A DNA stretch of 39,486 nucleotides, taken from contig JADHXQ010000037.1 in NCBI GenBank assembly GCA_016782885.1, positions 1 through 39,486 of the forward strand. The letters are read 5' to 3'. Made by a program: the position numbers and the translations under genes. Origin of the DNA: Phycisphaerae bacterium. GTDB lineage: Bacteria; Planctomycetota; Phycisphaerae; SM23-33. A model generated the notes under the pieces. That model was not told where the DNA came from, did no database searches, and worked only from the letters and a program-made list of their open reading frames with translations. Positions within the stretch are counted from its first letter, which is position 1. Each line of letters opens with the position of its first letter. Positions 22,976-32,232 of this stretch are shown piece by piece.

Positions 22976-24100
22976 ATGAAAAATGCAATTGTTACCGCAG
23001 CACTGCTGCTGGCGATAGCTGCGGCCGCCCAGGCAAAGAGCATCGTTCCGGCCGAACCCGCACGGCACGTTGACCTGGCGATATGCCTGGACACTTCCGG
23101 GTCGATGCGCGGGCTGATACAGTCGGCAAAGCAGAAGCTCTGGGCAGTCGTCAACGAACTGGCGACCGCCAGGCCCAAACCGGTCCTTCGCGTGGCGCTG
23201 TACTATTACGGTAGCAGCAGGCTGAAAGCCGAAGACGGATGGGTCAAGCAGCTTTGCCCGCTGACTGGCGACCTGGACACGGTCTACGAAAAGCTGTTCA
23301 GCCTGAGCGCCGGCGGCAGTACGGAATACGTTGCCCGGGTTATGCATGAAGCCACCACGCAGCTCAAGTGGGCCAAGTCCAAGGATGCGTTGCGGATAAT
23401 CTTTGTAGCGGGCAACGAACGGGCCACTCAAGACCCCGTCCACAAGCTGCGCGATACCTGCAAGGCCGCCGCCACGTCCGGTATCATCGTCAACACGATC
23501 TACTGCGGGCCCGAAGCCACCGGGAGAAGCAGCGGATGGTCCGATGCAGCCGCCTGGGCCGACGGGCAGTACGCGGCCATCGACCACGACCGCGGGACAG
23601 TCGTCATAAACACTCCGCACGACAAGAAACTCGCCGAACTCAGCGCCAAACTCAACACCACCTATGTCGGATACGGAAGGGCGGGGAAAGATGGTAAGGG
23701 CAGGCAGGCGGCCCAGGACGCCAACGCCTCCAGTTTGAACGTAGCGGCCGCCGCTCAACGAGCGTCAGCCAAGTCCGGAGGCCTCTACAACAACGCCGGT
23801 TGGGACCTCGTTGACGCATCGAAGGAAAAAGACTTCGACATTACGAAGATCAAGAACGAAGACCTCCCCGAGCCAATGCGGAAGATGAGCGACACCGAGA
23901 AGAAGGCCTACGTCGCCAAACAGGCGTCCAGCCGCGCCGGGATCCAGAAGGAGGTCATGGAACTGTCCAAGAAACGCGACGCGTTCGTCAAGGCGGAGAT
24001 GGCGAAAAACGGACTCGACGAAAAGGCCTCATTCGACGCCGCCCTGAGGAAAATGGTTCGCACACAGGCGGAGAAACAGAATTTCAAGTTCGAGAAGTAG
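22976..24100 (+). CDS. Secreted von Willebrand factor A domain protein
   Basis: The 374-residue protein has a Sec signal peptide (1-20, ending AAQA). A VWA domain fills about 31-215: the MIDAS motif Asp39-TSGSM, the T in GGSTEYVARV, and DALRIIFVAGNE, where the third metal position of a usual VWA would be. The metal site therefore looks largely intact and should bind a protein or glycan through a divalent cation. The C-terminal part (about 255-374) is helical and strongly charged, likely a coiled coil, and resembles other secreted planctomycete VWA proteins of unknown function. GAGG precedes ATG 22976. The next gene starts 71 bases downstream in the same direction. Partner unknown. Confidence 0.85.
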   Translation: MKNAIVTAALLLAIAAAAQAKSIVPAEPARHVDLAICLDTSGSMRGLIQSAKQKLWAVVNELATARPKPVLRVALYYYGSSRLKAEDGWVKQLCPLTGDLDTVYEKLFSLSAGGSTEYVARVMHEATTQLKWAKSKDALRIIFVAGNERATQDPVHKLRDTCKAAATSGIIVNTIYCGPEATGRSSGWSDAAAWADGQYAAIDHDRGTVVINTPHDKKLAELSAKLNTTYVGYGRAGKDGKGRQAAQDANASSLNVAAAAQRASAKSGGLYNNAGWDLVDASKEKDFDITKIKNEDLPEPMRKMSDTEKKAYVAKQASSRAGIQKEVMELSKKRDAFVKAEMAKNGLDEKASFDAALRKMVRTQAEKQNFKFEK

Positions 24101-24171
24101 TCCCGCCCGCGATATCATCTGCACCCTGAAATACCGAAGTCGGCGATCTGTCCCATCGGGAAGGAAAATCC

Positions 24172-25611
24172 ATGCGTAAGAATATTTGCCTGTCGGTTGC
24201 GATTGTGCTGTCGTTTTGCGTTCCGCTGGTTGCAGAGGTTGTTTCGACCGAGGTCGCCGGTACGATGGTCGTCCCGGCCGACGTGGCGTCGATCAAGGGC
24301 TCAACCGTCGACATCCGCCTGTACGAGTATCATCCAATGATCGCTGACAAGGCCGCCACGCTCGTCGACCAGGTGCAACTCGAAAACTTCGCCCACACGA
24401 AGGGCAAAGAAACCAGGACCGCATTCTCGATCGGGGAGAAACCCGGCAGGAAGATCAATCAGCGGATGCAGTATTACGTGACGCTCTTCATCCATTCAGG
24501 CGACCCGGAAAAAACGCCGCGAACTCACATGGGCAAGCCCGCTGACGGCAAGTTCCTGTGCAAGGTGCTGACCGCGGGCAATCCCAGACAGATCGTGATG
24601 AAGGTCAGGGCGGTCAAGACCGTCGCCAGGCCCAAGCCGGTCGGTCCCAAGGTGCGCCCCATGCCCGTGCCTCGACCAATGCCGGGAGGACGTAAGCCCG
24701 CGGTCAAGGACGACTTCAAGACGATTCAGGGTGCGCAGTTCGTGTTCACCGCCGAGTTGAAACAGGCCAAGCCCGGACCGGTCGGACTCTCGATGCCTCC
24801 GGTTTACAGCCACAAGCTCGTACTGGTCGTCAAAGATGTCCTCCGCGGCGACCTGAAGGGCGGCGACAAGCTCACCATCCACCACAGTGCACGCCAACGG
24901 GCCAAACCCACATTTCCCGTGGGCAAGGTTTGTCTCGTAACGGCAAGCAAGTCGCGGGGCTCGATGCGGGCGGGACTGGTCCTCCAGGCCGATGACAAGG
25001 TGCTGCAGACCGCTCGGGACGCCACCTCCCTGCCTCTGGGCTGGTCGAAGAAGGCCGACAAGTTCGTTTCGCCCTGGGCGGATCTCGGCGCCAAAGCCTG
25101 GCCGAAATCCGCGCCGCCCGTTCCGGGCGCCGCGGTATGCAGCGTAACCGGGCGGCCGGCGCTTCTGGCGGGCGCGGGCGTCTCGATGAAGGTCGTGAAA
25201 GTCCCTCCGGTAAAGGAAGTCAAGTGGAGCAATCCCGATGGCGACGGTAAGTACACGATCACCATCACAAACGACACCGACAAACCGGCCACCGTTCCCG
25301 CACTGCTGAGCGACGACAAGGGCATCCTCTGGGACGAGTCGCTGGTGATACTCTGCCAGAAAAAGGCCCGCCCCGTCCCAGGAGTAAAACCGCTGAAGAC
25401 CGCCCCCAGGGAGACCGTCCTCAAACCCAAACAGTCGGTCTCGACCGTGGTCAACACGTTCAGGATGAAGAATATCGAGTGGCCGCGCGGCGGATACCGA
25501 GTCGAGTTCCAGTTCTGCCTCGGCGAGTTGAGCGTGACCAGGTCGTTCTACTACATGTCTCGCCATCACGACCCGATCCGCCAATCCGCAAACGCCAAGC
25601 CGAAGAAGTGA
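24172..25611 (+). CDS. Secreted protein of unknown function, possible YscW-like N-terminal domain
   Basis: The 479-residue protein has a signal peptide (about 1-21). Residues about 25-145 follow a beta-barrel pattern (AGTMVVPADV, STVDIRLYEYHP, RMQYYVTLFIH, KVLTAGNPRQIVMKVR) that resembles the YscW/YbaY lipoprotein-chaperone domain; this is a guess from pattern only. A proline-rich linker lies at about 150-175. The middle part (YSHKLVLVVKDVLRGDLKGGDKLTIHH) is strand-rich. A C-terminal Ig-like segment (KYTITITNDTDKPATVPAL, then TVVNTFRMKNIEWPRGGYRVEFQF) ends the protein. AAGGAA precedes ATG 24172. It probably shares a transcript with the VWA gene. No catalytic motif is seen. Confidence 0.6.
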   Translation: MRKNICLSVAIVLSFCVPLVAEVVSTEVAGTMVVPADVASIKGSTVDIRLYEYHPMIADKAATLVDQVQLENFAHTKGKETRTAFSIGEKPGRKINQRMQYYVTLFIHSGDPEKTPRTHMGKPADGKFLCKVLTAGNPRQIVMKVRAVKTVARPKPVGPKVRPMPVPRPMPGGRKPAVKDDFKTIQGAQFVFTAELKQAKPGPVGLSMPPVYSHKLVLVVKDVLRGDLKGGDKLTIHHSARQRAKPTFPVGKVCLVTASKSRGSMRAGLVLQADDKVLQTARDATSLPLGWSKKADKFVSPWADLGAKAWPKSAPPVPGAAVCSVTGRPALLAGAGVSMKVVKVPPVKEVKWSNPDGDGKYTITITNDTDKPATVPALLSDDKGILWDESLVILCQKKARPVPGVKPLKTAPRETVLKPKQSVSTVVNTFRMKNIEWPRGGYRVEFQFCLGELSVTRSFYYMSRHHDPIRQSANAKPKK

Positions 25612-25622
25612 ATTACCGCCGG

Positions 25623-27896
25623 TTAGTGGACGACAATAAGTTTCCATACTTCGCCCTTCATCGTGCCGGTCGGGCCGAGCGAATCGATTCGCCAGTACAA
25701 GGTCCGCCCCGCTTTGAGTGAGGGCGGTTTGTGGATGTTTGTTGTCTGGTTGCCTTTGAACTCTTGCGATTTTTCGGCTGCTCCCGCTACGGCCCGTTTG
25801 TCGGTGCCGACGTACACGTCGAACGAGACCGCCTTGTATCCGCCCAGCCACATCAACGCGATGTCTTTGACGGGCGCCTTTGCTCCGTCGGCGGGGATTG
25901 GCATGGAGGCGCGGGGTTCCTGGCGGCCGGGAATCCAGTAGTTCTCCGCTCCACGCTCGTACGCCCCGACGTCCGGCGCCTTGCCGGTGATCCCTTCGAT
26001 TCTCCGAGCGGCGCCGATGAGCCTGGAACCGGCGGCGGGGCGAAAATCGAATGCTTCAGCGTTAACCAGGGGCGGCGGGGTTTTGCGGAAGACCAGTTTT
26101 TTCGCGTCGATGAGTTTGTATGAATCGGCTCCGAGATTGTGCGACATTTCCCCCGCCGGGGACGTGATTTTCCCAGCCCGCCGGATCTCGTGATGCATTT
26201 GCCCGGTGATGACCGGAGCGTAGTTGTTGAATGCTTTTGAATTTGCGTTCTGCTGGGCGAGCAGGTGCGCCCACTGGCGCGAGGCCCATTCCTTGCGGGG
26301 GGTGGGCGCCGACCAGAGCACCAGGTCCAGCGTGGGGTTATTGACGCAAGTATTGTTGTAAACCTGGTTTCGGTCGCCCTTTATCATCATAGCTTTTTCG
26401 TTGCACCGCCATGCGGCGTTGTGGTGGACGATCAGATCGCGAGTCAGGTCGTCGCCGCGAATCCCGATTCCGCCCCACCTGAACGCCAGGTGATCGTGCA
26501 CCCAGTTGTAGCGGACGATCGTGCCGCCAAGCCGTATCCCGCTGGACTGGATCAGGGCGCCGTCGCTCTGGATGAGCCCGCCGTGATGGATGTAGTTGTA
26601 CTCGCAGATCGACGGGCCCCTCCGCGGAAGGACGACGCCCTCGGACGAACCGACGTGGTGCAGCGTGTTGCGCCGGAAGATCGACCGGTCGGAGGAGGGC
26701 ATCAGCACTCCCGCGCAGTTTCCCGCCACGCCGTTGCCCAGCCCGCGCCAGTCGATGTCATGGATGAGGCAGTTCTCGACCGTGTTGGCGCTGCCGGTCA
26801 ATATCAGTCCCGGCGCCTCGCTGAAGGCGATACTGCAGTTGCGCACCACGTTGCCCTTGCCCGAGATCAGCGTCGGCGCCAGGCCGCGGAGCCCGCCGAG
26901 GAACATTGCGTTCGTGCGGGCGACCTGTTTTGGGATATCGCTCTTGGCTCGGGCGGGGGGGCTCGCATAGGTCGGATAGTCCAGCGAGCAGTTTTCGATA
27001 GTGCAATCGTTGCAGTTGTTCAGCAGGACGGTCGTAGCGAAAAACCTCAGGCCGTCGAGTTGGATATGGTTCTTGCGGTTGGCGATGAATCCGTAGTCGC
27101 GCTGCTTGCCTTCGATGGTCCGACCGGCGGGGTTTCGCCCGTCGAGCGGCCAGAGGTAGAGCGTGGAGGTCTTGGGATCGCAGAACCATTCGCCCGGTGA
27201 GTCGAGTGCTTCGAGCTTATCGTAGAGGAAGTAGCGATCGAAATCCTTCATCGCGCGTTTGCGCTGGGTTTGCTTCGATTCGTGGCGTTTGCCGAGATCT
27301 TTGGCGTACTGGAAGGAATCTCCGCCGGCTTTGTGGTTTTCTACGGTGCGAAGGAACGTCTGCCACGCCCCGACGTTCAGCACGGCCAGCGCGCCTGTCC
27401 AGTCTACGCCCGTTTTGGCCAGTTCGGGATCGACAATCCTGCCGTACCCGCTTCCCGCCTGCGTGGTGCGCCATGTGGACTTGTCCCAGCGTTTGGACAG
27501 TGGTTGATCGGGCCAGCGCGCCTCGACCATCATCTCGCCGTCGACGAAGAGTTGGGCGATCGGGCCCGTGACGGACGTTTTGTAGATTTTACCCTTGTGG
27601 ACGGACCATTTGGCGTCAATCGCCCCGGTCCCGCTGATCGTGACCTTTTCACCGGGTTCCGCCGCGAAGCGAACGCCCGAGGTTCTTATGCGGACGGTCT
27701 GGCGATACGTTCCGGCGCGGATGATGCAGACATCGCCCGGTTTCATGGCGTCGGCGGCTTTCTGGATAGTCCGAAATGGTTTTGACGCCGAGCCCGAAGC
27801 TCCGTCATCGCCGCCCGGCGCAACGGAATATTCGACCGCCTGGCTCGCCCCGACCGTCACGAACAGAACTGCAATTGCTGCAAGATATGCCTTCAT
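25623..27896 (-). CDS. Secreted right-handed parallel beta-helix protein, possible polysaccharide lyase or hydrolase
   Basis: The 757-residue protein has a Sec signal peptide (1-20). YSVAPGGDDGASGSASKPFRTIQKAADAMKPGD at about 23-55 is the DUF1565-type start of secreted beta-helix enzymes. The coils occupy about 290-570, with the typical repeated N..I.NC and NTVENC, IFRRNTLHHVG, ICEYNYIHHGG, TIVRYNWVHDH, DLIVHHNAAW and NQVYNNTCV steps. The C-terminus (about 650-757) looks like a fibronectin-type sandwich. Such proteins act as alginate, pectin or carrageenan/agar depolymerases; which one cannot be told. The ATG lies four bases after the sulfatase stop, so it is the last gene of the cytochrome-sulfatase-beta-helix operon. 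Confidence 0.85.
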   Translation of the reverse strand: MKAYLAAIAVLFVTVGASQAVEYSVAPGGDDGASGSASKPFRTIQKAADAMKPGDVCIIRAGTYRQTVRIRTSGVRFAAEPGEKVTISGTGAIDAKWSVHKGKIYKTSVTGPIAQLFVDGEMMVEARWPDQPLSKRWDKSTWRTTQAGSGYGRIVDPELAKTGVDWTGALAVLNVGAWQTFLRTVENHKAGGDSFQYAKDLGKRHESKQTQRKRAMKDFDRYFLYDKLEALDSPGEWFCDPKTSTLYLWPLDGRNPAGRTIEGKQRDYGFIANRKNHIQLDGLRFFATTVLLNNCNDCTIENCSLDYPTYASPPARAKSDIPKQVARTNAMFLGGLRGLAPTLISGKGNVVRNCSIAFSEAPGLILTGSANTVENCLIHDIDWRGLGNGVAGNCAGVLMPSSDRSIFRRNTLHHVGSSEGVVLPRRGPSICEYNYIHHGGLIQSDGALIQSSGIRLGGTIVRYNWVHDHLAFRWGGIGIRGDDLTRDLIVHHNAAWRCNEKAMMIKGDRNQVYNNTCVNNPTLDLVLWSAPTPRKEWASRQWAHLLAQQNANSKAFNNYAPVITGQMHHEIRRAGKITSPAGEMSHNLGADSYKLIDAKKLVFRKTPPPLVNAEAFDFRPAAGSRLIGAARRIEGITGKAPDVGAYERGAENYWIPGRQEPRASMPIPADGAKAPVKDIALMWLGGYKAVSFDVYVGTDKRAVAGAAEKSQEFKGNQTTNIHKPPSLKAGRTLYWRIDSLGPTGTMKGEVWKLIVVH

Positions 27897-27899
27897 TGC

Positions 27900-29555
27900 T
27901 CAGTCGTTCCAGTGGGCGTCGATGATCTTCTGGATTCGCGGGTACTTTTTGTCCGTCTCGCCCAATTCGGCCCGGAGCTTCTTGAGCTGCTTTTTCAGGT
28001 TGGCGATTACGGATTTGTACATCTTGTCGCCGTAGCGATTATTCATCTCGCGGGGGTCTTTTGTCAGGTCGTAGAACTCCCATGCCGCCGGCGTGTTGGG
28101 GTAGTAGCGATTGCCCCCGTGCCTGGTGACGGGCTTGTCCTTGTGGGTGTCGGTGAAGTCGCAGCCGTAGAAGAATATCAACTTGTACTTCCGCGTTCGG
28201 ATGCCGAAGTGGGCGGGATTGTTGTGCCCGTGGGCCATGTGCATCCAGTAGCGGTAGTAGGTGGCTTCGGGCCAGTCGTCGGGTTTCGGCTTGCCTTGCA
28301 GTCCGGCGGCGAAACTGCGCCCGTGCATGTAGTCCGGCGTTTTGACCCCGGCGAGGTCCAGCATGGTCGGCGCGAAGTCCGTGTTGTTGATGATCCAGTT
28401 ATTGCGGCTGCCGGGCTTGATGAGTTTTGGGTAGCGCACCAGCATGGGCATTCGCATGGCCTCGTCGTACATCCATCGCTTGTCGATGAAATCGTGTTCG
28501 CCGAGAAAGAAGCCCTGGTCGCCGGTGTAGAAGATTATCGTATTGTCCATCAGCCCGTTCCCTCGGAGGCGGGCGAAGAGTCGCTTGATGTTGTCGTCGA
28601 CTCCTTTGACGCATCGCAGAAATCGCCTGGCGTATTTCTGGTAGGCCTGGCGGGTGTACTGGCGGTCTGGCAGCTTCTTGTCGATCCGCATGTGCATGCC
28701 CATGTTGCGGCGCGTCATGCGTTTGGACATTGACGATCCGATCACGTGAATAAGTTCGTCGTTCTTCCCGCGGGTCGCTATCGAGCCGAAGTTCTTTCCG
28801 GGCTGGTCGTACATGTTTTCCGGCTCGGGGATTTCCGTGTCTTCGAGGTAGTTGTCGTATCGTTTGGCGTATTCAAACATGTCGTGCGGCGCTTTGTAGT
28901 GCAGCATGCAGAAGAACGGCTTGTTTGCGGGGCGCTTCTTGTCGAGCCACTTCAGGGCGATGTCAGTAATCACGTCTGATGAGTGGCCGGTGAATTTCAG
29001 GACGTTGGCGGTCTTGGTCATCGTGCTGTCTATCCGCACCTTCTGGGGCGTCCCGCCGTCGCTGGTGTAGAGGATCGGGTTGTGGTATCGCCCCTGTCCG
29101 GGCAGGACGCAGTAGTAGTCGAAGCTGGACGGGTCCACCTTGAGGTGCCACTTGCCGATCACCGCCGTTGTGTATCCAGCCTTGCTCATCTCCATCGGCA
29201 GGTAGTGCCTGCTTGCCGGCAGGGTGCTGTAGAGGTCCAGCACGCCGTTTGTCTGACAGTGCTGCCCCGTTATGATATTCGCTCGGCTTGGGGTGCATAT
29301 CGAGTTCGTGCAGAACACGTTCTCCATCAGCATCCCTTCCTTTGCGAGCGTGTCGATGGTCGGTGTCGGGTTGAGTTTCGCCAGGCGTCCGCCATATGCC
29401 CCGATCCCCTGGGAAGTGTGATCGTCGGCCATTATGAACAGTATGTTCGGGCGTTTGGCCTGGTTGCTCTTGGCGGCCCCGAAAGCCATCCGCCCGGCGA
29501 GTCCCAAACCAACGGTCCCGCAAAACCTCACGAAACTGCGTCGCGTTGTTTTCAT
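27900..29555 (-). CDS. Tat-exported type I sulfatase
   Basis: The 551-residue S1-family sulfatase hydrolyses sulfate esters, probably on an algal or other sulfated polysaccharide. A Tat signal TRRSF leads the protein. RPNILFIMADD gives the metal-binding Asp44-Asp45. Cys87-TPSR-91 is the C-x-P-S-R motif, whose Cys is converted to formylglycine. GKWHLK follows, and the C-terminus (YDLTKDPREMNNRYGDKMYK) is normal, as is the length. The Cys form can be matured by FGE or an anSME; neither enzyme is certain in this window. It lies 36 bases after the HzsA-like gene and four before the beta-helix gene. The ribosome site is weak (AAAGAG). Confidence 0.93.
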   Translation of the reverse strand: MKTTRRSFVRFCGTVGLGLAGRMAFGAAKSNQAKRPNILFIMADDHTSQGIGAYGGRLAKLNPTPTIDTLAKEGMLMENVFCTNSICTPSRANIITGQHCQTNGVLDLYSTLPASRHYLPMEMSKAGYTTAVIGKWHLKVDPSSFDYYCVLPGQGRYHNPILYTSDGGTPQKVRIDSTMTKTANVLKFTGHSSDVITDIALKWLDKKRPANKPFFCMLHYKAPHDMFEYAKRYDNYLEDTEIPEPENMYDQPGKNFGSIATRGKNDELIHVIGSSMSKRMTRRNMGMHMRIDKKLPDRQYTRQAYQKYARRFLRCVKGVDDNIKRLFARLRGNGLMDNTIIFYTGDQGFFLGEHDFIDKRWMYDEAMRMPMLVRYPKLIKPGSRNNWIINNTDFAPTMLDLAGVKTPDYMHGRSFAAGLQGKPKPDDWPEATYYRYWMHMAHGHNNPAHFGIRTRKYKLIFFYGCDFTDTHKDKPVTRHGGNRYYPNTPAAWEFYDLTKDPREMNNRYGDKMYKSVIANLKKQLKKLRAELGETDKKYPRIQKIIDAHWND

Positions 29556-29591
29556 CGTCTCTTTCGTTTCGTGCTTGGTTTGGCCCGGCGA

Positions 29592-32021
29592 CTACCTGAC
29601 CAATTCTTCGAATTTGAATCCTGGCGGGATTCCCCATACCGGTTTGGTGGGCAGGCCCTTGGCTTGTTGTTCAAGTTCCGTATCGGCGCCCCAGTAGACG
29701 CTGTTACCGTCCATCCACAGGGTGATACGGTGCAGTTCTTCTACCGTGAGCTTGGCGTTCTTCTTGTGCTTTTCATCCTCGGTCAGGTGCTTGTAGAGCT
29801 TCGAGGCAAGCGCGCCGTTCTTGCCCGGGATCGAGTAGGTGATCTTGTTCTGGCGAATACCGCCGTTGCTGCCGTGTCGCGTCCATGCGTATTTCCCCAG
29901 CGTGTTGTACGCCGGCGAGAACTTTGTTCCAGTCGATCCGAGCAGCGAGGGCGCCTTCTTTTCCTTCGTGTGGCAAGGGACGCATTTCTTGTCGAGCACC
30001 GGTTGGACCAGGCGAATGAACGACAGCGGATACGAACCGGCGGGCCCTCTCGTGATCTCCGAGGGTCCGCGCCTCAGGGCGATCGCCGCCCGCGGACTGC
30101 TCGCTTTGGCCGAGATGGTATTCTTCTCCTCGTGACAGCCGATACAGCTAAGCGTTTCGCCCGGGTGGACATAGGTCGCGCTCCGCATAGTCTGGATGCA
30201 GAGCCCGCGCTCATCGAGCGCCTGCATGTAGAAGGATATCCCGACGGGGACCTTGAAGTGGGCGCTGCCGTCTTTTTCGACCGGCACGGTCCCCAGGACG
30301 CCCCGCGCAAAGGACTGCTTACCGATACCAACTCTTGGGCTGTCGGCGTTCTGGGTCGATTTAGGAAACACGTTGATCAGGCGAAGATCCGTGATTTTGG
30401 TCCCCTCGGCGAACGGGAACTCGGCTTCGTAGATGTTGCTTACGGTGACGATGCCCCATTTCGGATCGGCGGGCGGACCCAGCAGCTTGATGTCTTCGCG
30501 GGCCTGACGCGTTCGCGATGGGATAATCGGCGGGCGGGTGCGCTTGACGAGCGGGATCGGGTCGAGGCATGCAATACCGTCGGCCTCATGAAGGAATATC
30601 TTGTTCCCGAACGCGTCGAGAAGGTAGATTCCGAGCTGCTTTTTCTGCGGTTGATAAACGGTGATGTAGAAGTTCTCGTCGAGAGGCCAGGGGGTGGCGT
30701 ACATCTTCTTTCCGCGTTCGGCTTCGGGGAACGGATTATCGGGTGTCAGGCGTTTCAACTGCGACATCTTCCGGTCGTCCTTCTTGCGGATGTCTATCAG
30801 CACCAGCGATCCGTACGCGCGATCGTGGTGCCCGGCGGCCACCGAGATGTACTTGTGCGAACCGGGAATGGCGCGGTTCGACATCTCCATCCACGGGCGG
30901 TCGTTGCGGCGGAGCGGATAGTTTCCGTGGTAGCTGCGCGGGTCGCGCCCGTCGGGGTAGGTGTGCCAGATGTGATGCGCCACGTTCGTGTCCCGATCGA
31001 TGTAATCCCATCGCGTGTATATGATCATTCCGTTATTGTCGATACTCGGATGCCATTCGTTGGTCTCGAAGTAGCTCAGCGGGATGATGTCTTCACCGTT
31101 GGGCAGCATCGAGTGGAGCGTGTACGTCGGCACGCGGCGTCCGTGACATCGCCCCAGCCCGCCGATCCGCTCCGAGATAAACAGAACCCGTCCGCTGGGC
31201 ATGAAGCACGGGTCGAAATCGTTCCAGTTCCCGGTAGTAAGTTGGACGAGATTCTTAATGCCCACCGACGCGTTGGCCGGATCGATATCGCACTTGAAGA
31301 TGTGGAACACGCCTTCGGGGCTCCAGCCCTTCCGCCCGCTTTCGGACATCGCGAAGAGCATCTGCCTGGCGTCGTATCCAACGTCGAGCGAAATCATCGA
31401 GCCGCTGAGTTCCTTACCGTCAAGATGCCCGCCCTTGACCTTGGCGCCCTCGAGCAGCGGTACTTCACGCGGCGAATTGGAGAATGCGTTTTCGAGGAGA
31501 AAAAGCCCTTTCCCCGGATTGTTCTTGTGTCCGAAATACTGGTCGCACATGTGTCCGTAAGTGGACATGTTCTGCTTGAGAAAAACGATCTTGTCGAAGT
31601 TCAGCAGCGGGTTCTTGAATGCGATCTTCCGCCGCAATTTGGCGATTTCCCGGAAATGCTTCTTCTGGTCGTCCTTGAACTTCCCGCTTTTATTGTCGGC
31701 TTCGAAAACGGACAGCGCTTTGGACTCGGCGTCGAGCTTCGGACCGCCAGGCATCGCCTTGAGCGTTTCGGCAAGTTTGCGAGTTCGGCGGAGGATTACG
31801 TCAATCGGTGTCTTGTCTTCCTTCAGAATCAACGCCGAAGCGTTGTAAACTTCCGCGGCGACCCTTCCGCCAAAGCGGCGGGCATTCTTGACATCGTTCT
31901 GAAGCACATCAAAGTTCGTGGCGGCGTACTCATCGGCGGTCATTTCCGCCGCGGCGGGCGAAACGAACATCGAAAGGACCAAAACGGCGGACACGCTGAC
32001 GACGGGCAAGTAAGATCGCAT
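29592..32021 (-). CDS. HzsA-like secreted cytochrome (PD40 propeller plus two CxxCH haem sites)
   Basis: The 809-residue protein has a signal peptide ending near SPAAA. After a helical N-terminus, TolB/PD40-like blades are visible (FDPCFMPSGRVLFISER, NEWHPSIDNNGMIIYTRWD, YGSLVLIDIRKKDD). Then follows the middle domain shared with the hydrazine synthase alpha subunit (GTVPVEKDGSAHFKVPVGISFYMQALDERG). Haem-c motifs are C626-IGCH and C680-VPCH. Such HzsA-like proteins are widespread in planctomycetes that do not do anammox, and nothing here points to hydrazine synthesis; the partner hzsB/C genes are absent. It is probably a periplasmic redox protein. ATG 32021 has GAGGAG seven bases upstream. 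It is the first gene of an operon with a sulfatase and a beta-helix protein. Confidence 0.85.
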   Translation of the reverse strand: MRSYLPVVSVSAVLVLSMFVSPAAAEMTADEYAATNFDVLQNDVKNARRFGGRVAAEVYNASALILKEDKTPIDVILRRTRKLAETLKAMPGGPKLDAESKALSVFEADNKSGKFKDDQKKHFREIAKLRRKIAFKNPLLNFDKIVFLKQNMSTYGHMCDQYFGHKNNPGKGLFLLENAFSNSPREVPLLEGAKVKGGHLDGKELSGSMISLDVGYDARQMLFAMSESGRKGWSPEGVFHIFKCDIDPANASVGIKNLVQLTTGNWNDFDPCFMPSGRVLFISERIGGLGRCHGRRVPTYTLHSMLPNGEDIIPLSYFETNEWHPSIDNNGMIIYTRWDYIDRDTNVAHHIWHTYPDGRDPRSYHGNYPLRRNDRPWMEMSNRAIPGSHKYISVAAGHHDRAYGSLVLIDIRKKDDRKMSQLKRLTPDNPFPEAERGKKMYATPWPLDENFYITVYQPQKKQLGIYLLDAFGNKIFLHEADGIACLDPIPLVKRTRPPIIPSRTRQAREDIKLLGPPADPKWGIVTVSNIYEAEFPFAEGTKITDLRLINVFPKSTQNADSPRVGIGKQSFARGVLGTVPVEKDGSAHFKVPVGISFYMQALDERGLCIQTMRSATYVHPGETLSCIGCHEEKNTISAKASSPRAAIALRRGPSEITRGPAGSYPLSFIRLVQPVLDKKCVPCHTKEKKAPSLLGSTGTKFSPAYNTLGKYAWTRHGSNGGIRQNKITYSIPGKNGALASKLYKHLTEDEKHKKNAKLTVEELHRITLWMDGNSVYWGADTELEQQAKGLPTKPVWGIPPGFKFEELVR

Positions 32022-32064
32022 ATTCCTGCTCCTCTAAGGCAGTGGGTTTATCCAACATTCGATA

Positions 32065-32092
32065 ATTATATCGGATGCGGCGCGTCGGGCAA
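32065..32092 (-). promoter_or_regulatory. Promoter of the first cytochrome-sulfatase operon
   Basis: On the minus strand, TTGCCC (32087-32092) and TATAAT (32065-32070) are 16 bases apart, about 45 bases before the HzsA-like start. Confidence 0.7.
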
Positions 32093-32163
32093 AGCGAATC
32101 TGGGATTGGGCGGGGAATCCGGCTGTACAAACATGTTGTTGTGCCAGTGGTGTACTTGATAGC

Positions 32164-32193
32164 TTGACGTATGGAAACCGGCGGGGCTATATT
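32164..32193 (+). promoter_or_regulatory. Promoter of the Gfo/Idh/MocA gene
   Basis: TTGACG (32164-32169) and TATATT (32188-32193) are 18 bases apart. It lies back to back with the minus-strand promoter at 32065-32092. The TTG of the -35 box could be misread as a start codon. Confidence 0.75.
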
Positions 32194-32232
32194 AATGTGC
32201 TGAACAATCACCCGTTAATGAGGAGCATTTAT

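Noticed and set aside
28983..32159. Very long open frame on the plus strand (about 1058 codons)
   Set aside because: It lies entirely opposite the sulfatase and HzsA-like genes, which have clear domains, signals and ribosome sites. Long antisense frames are common in GC-rich DNA, and its translation has no recognisable motif.
32164..32232. Upstream TTG start for the Gfo/Idh/MocA gene
   Set aside because: The TTG is part of the -35 box TTGACG, and the ATG at 32233 has a strong GAGGAG and starts directly with the Tat signal.
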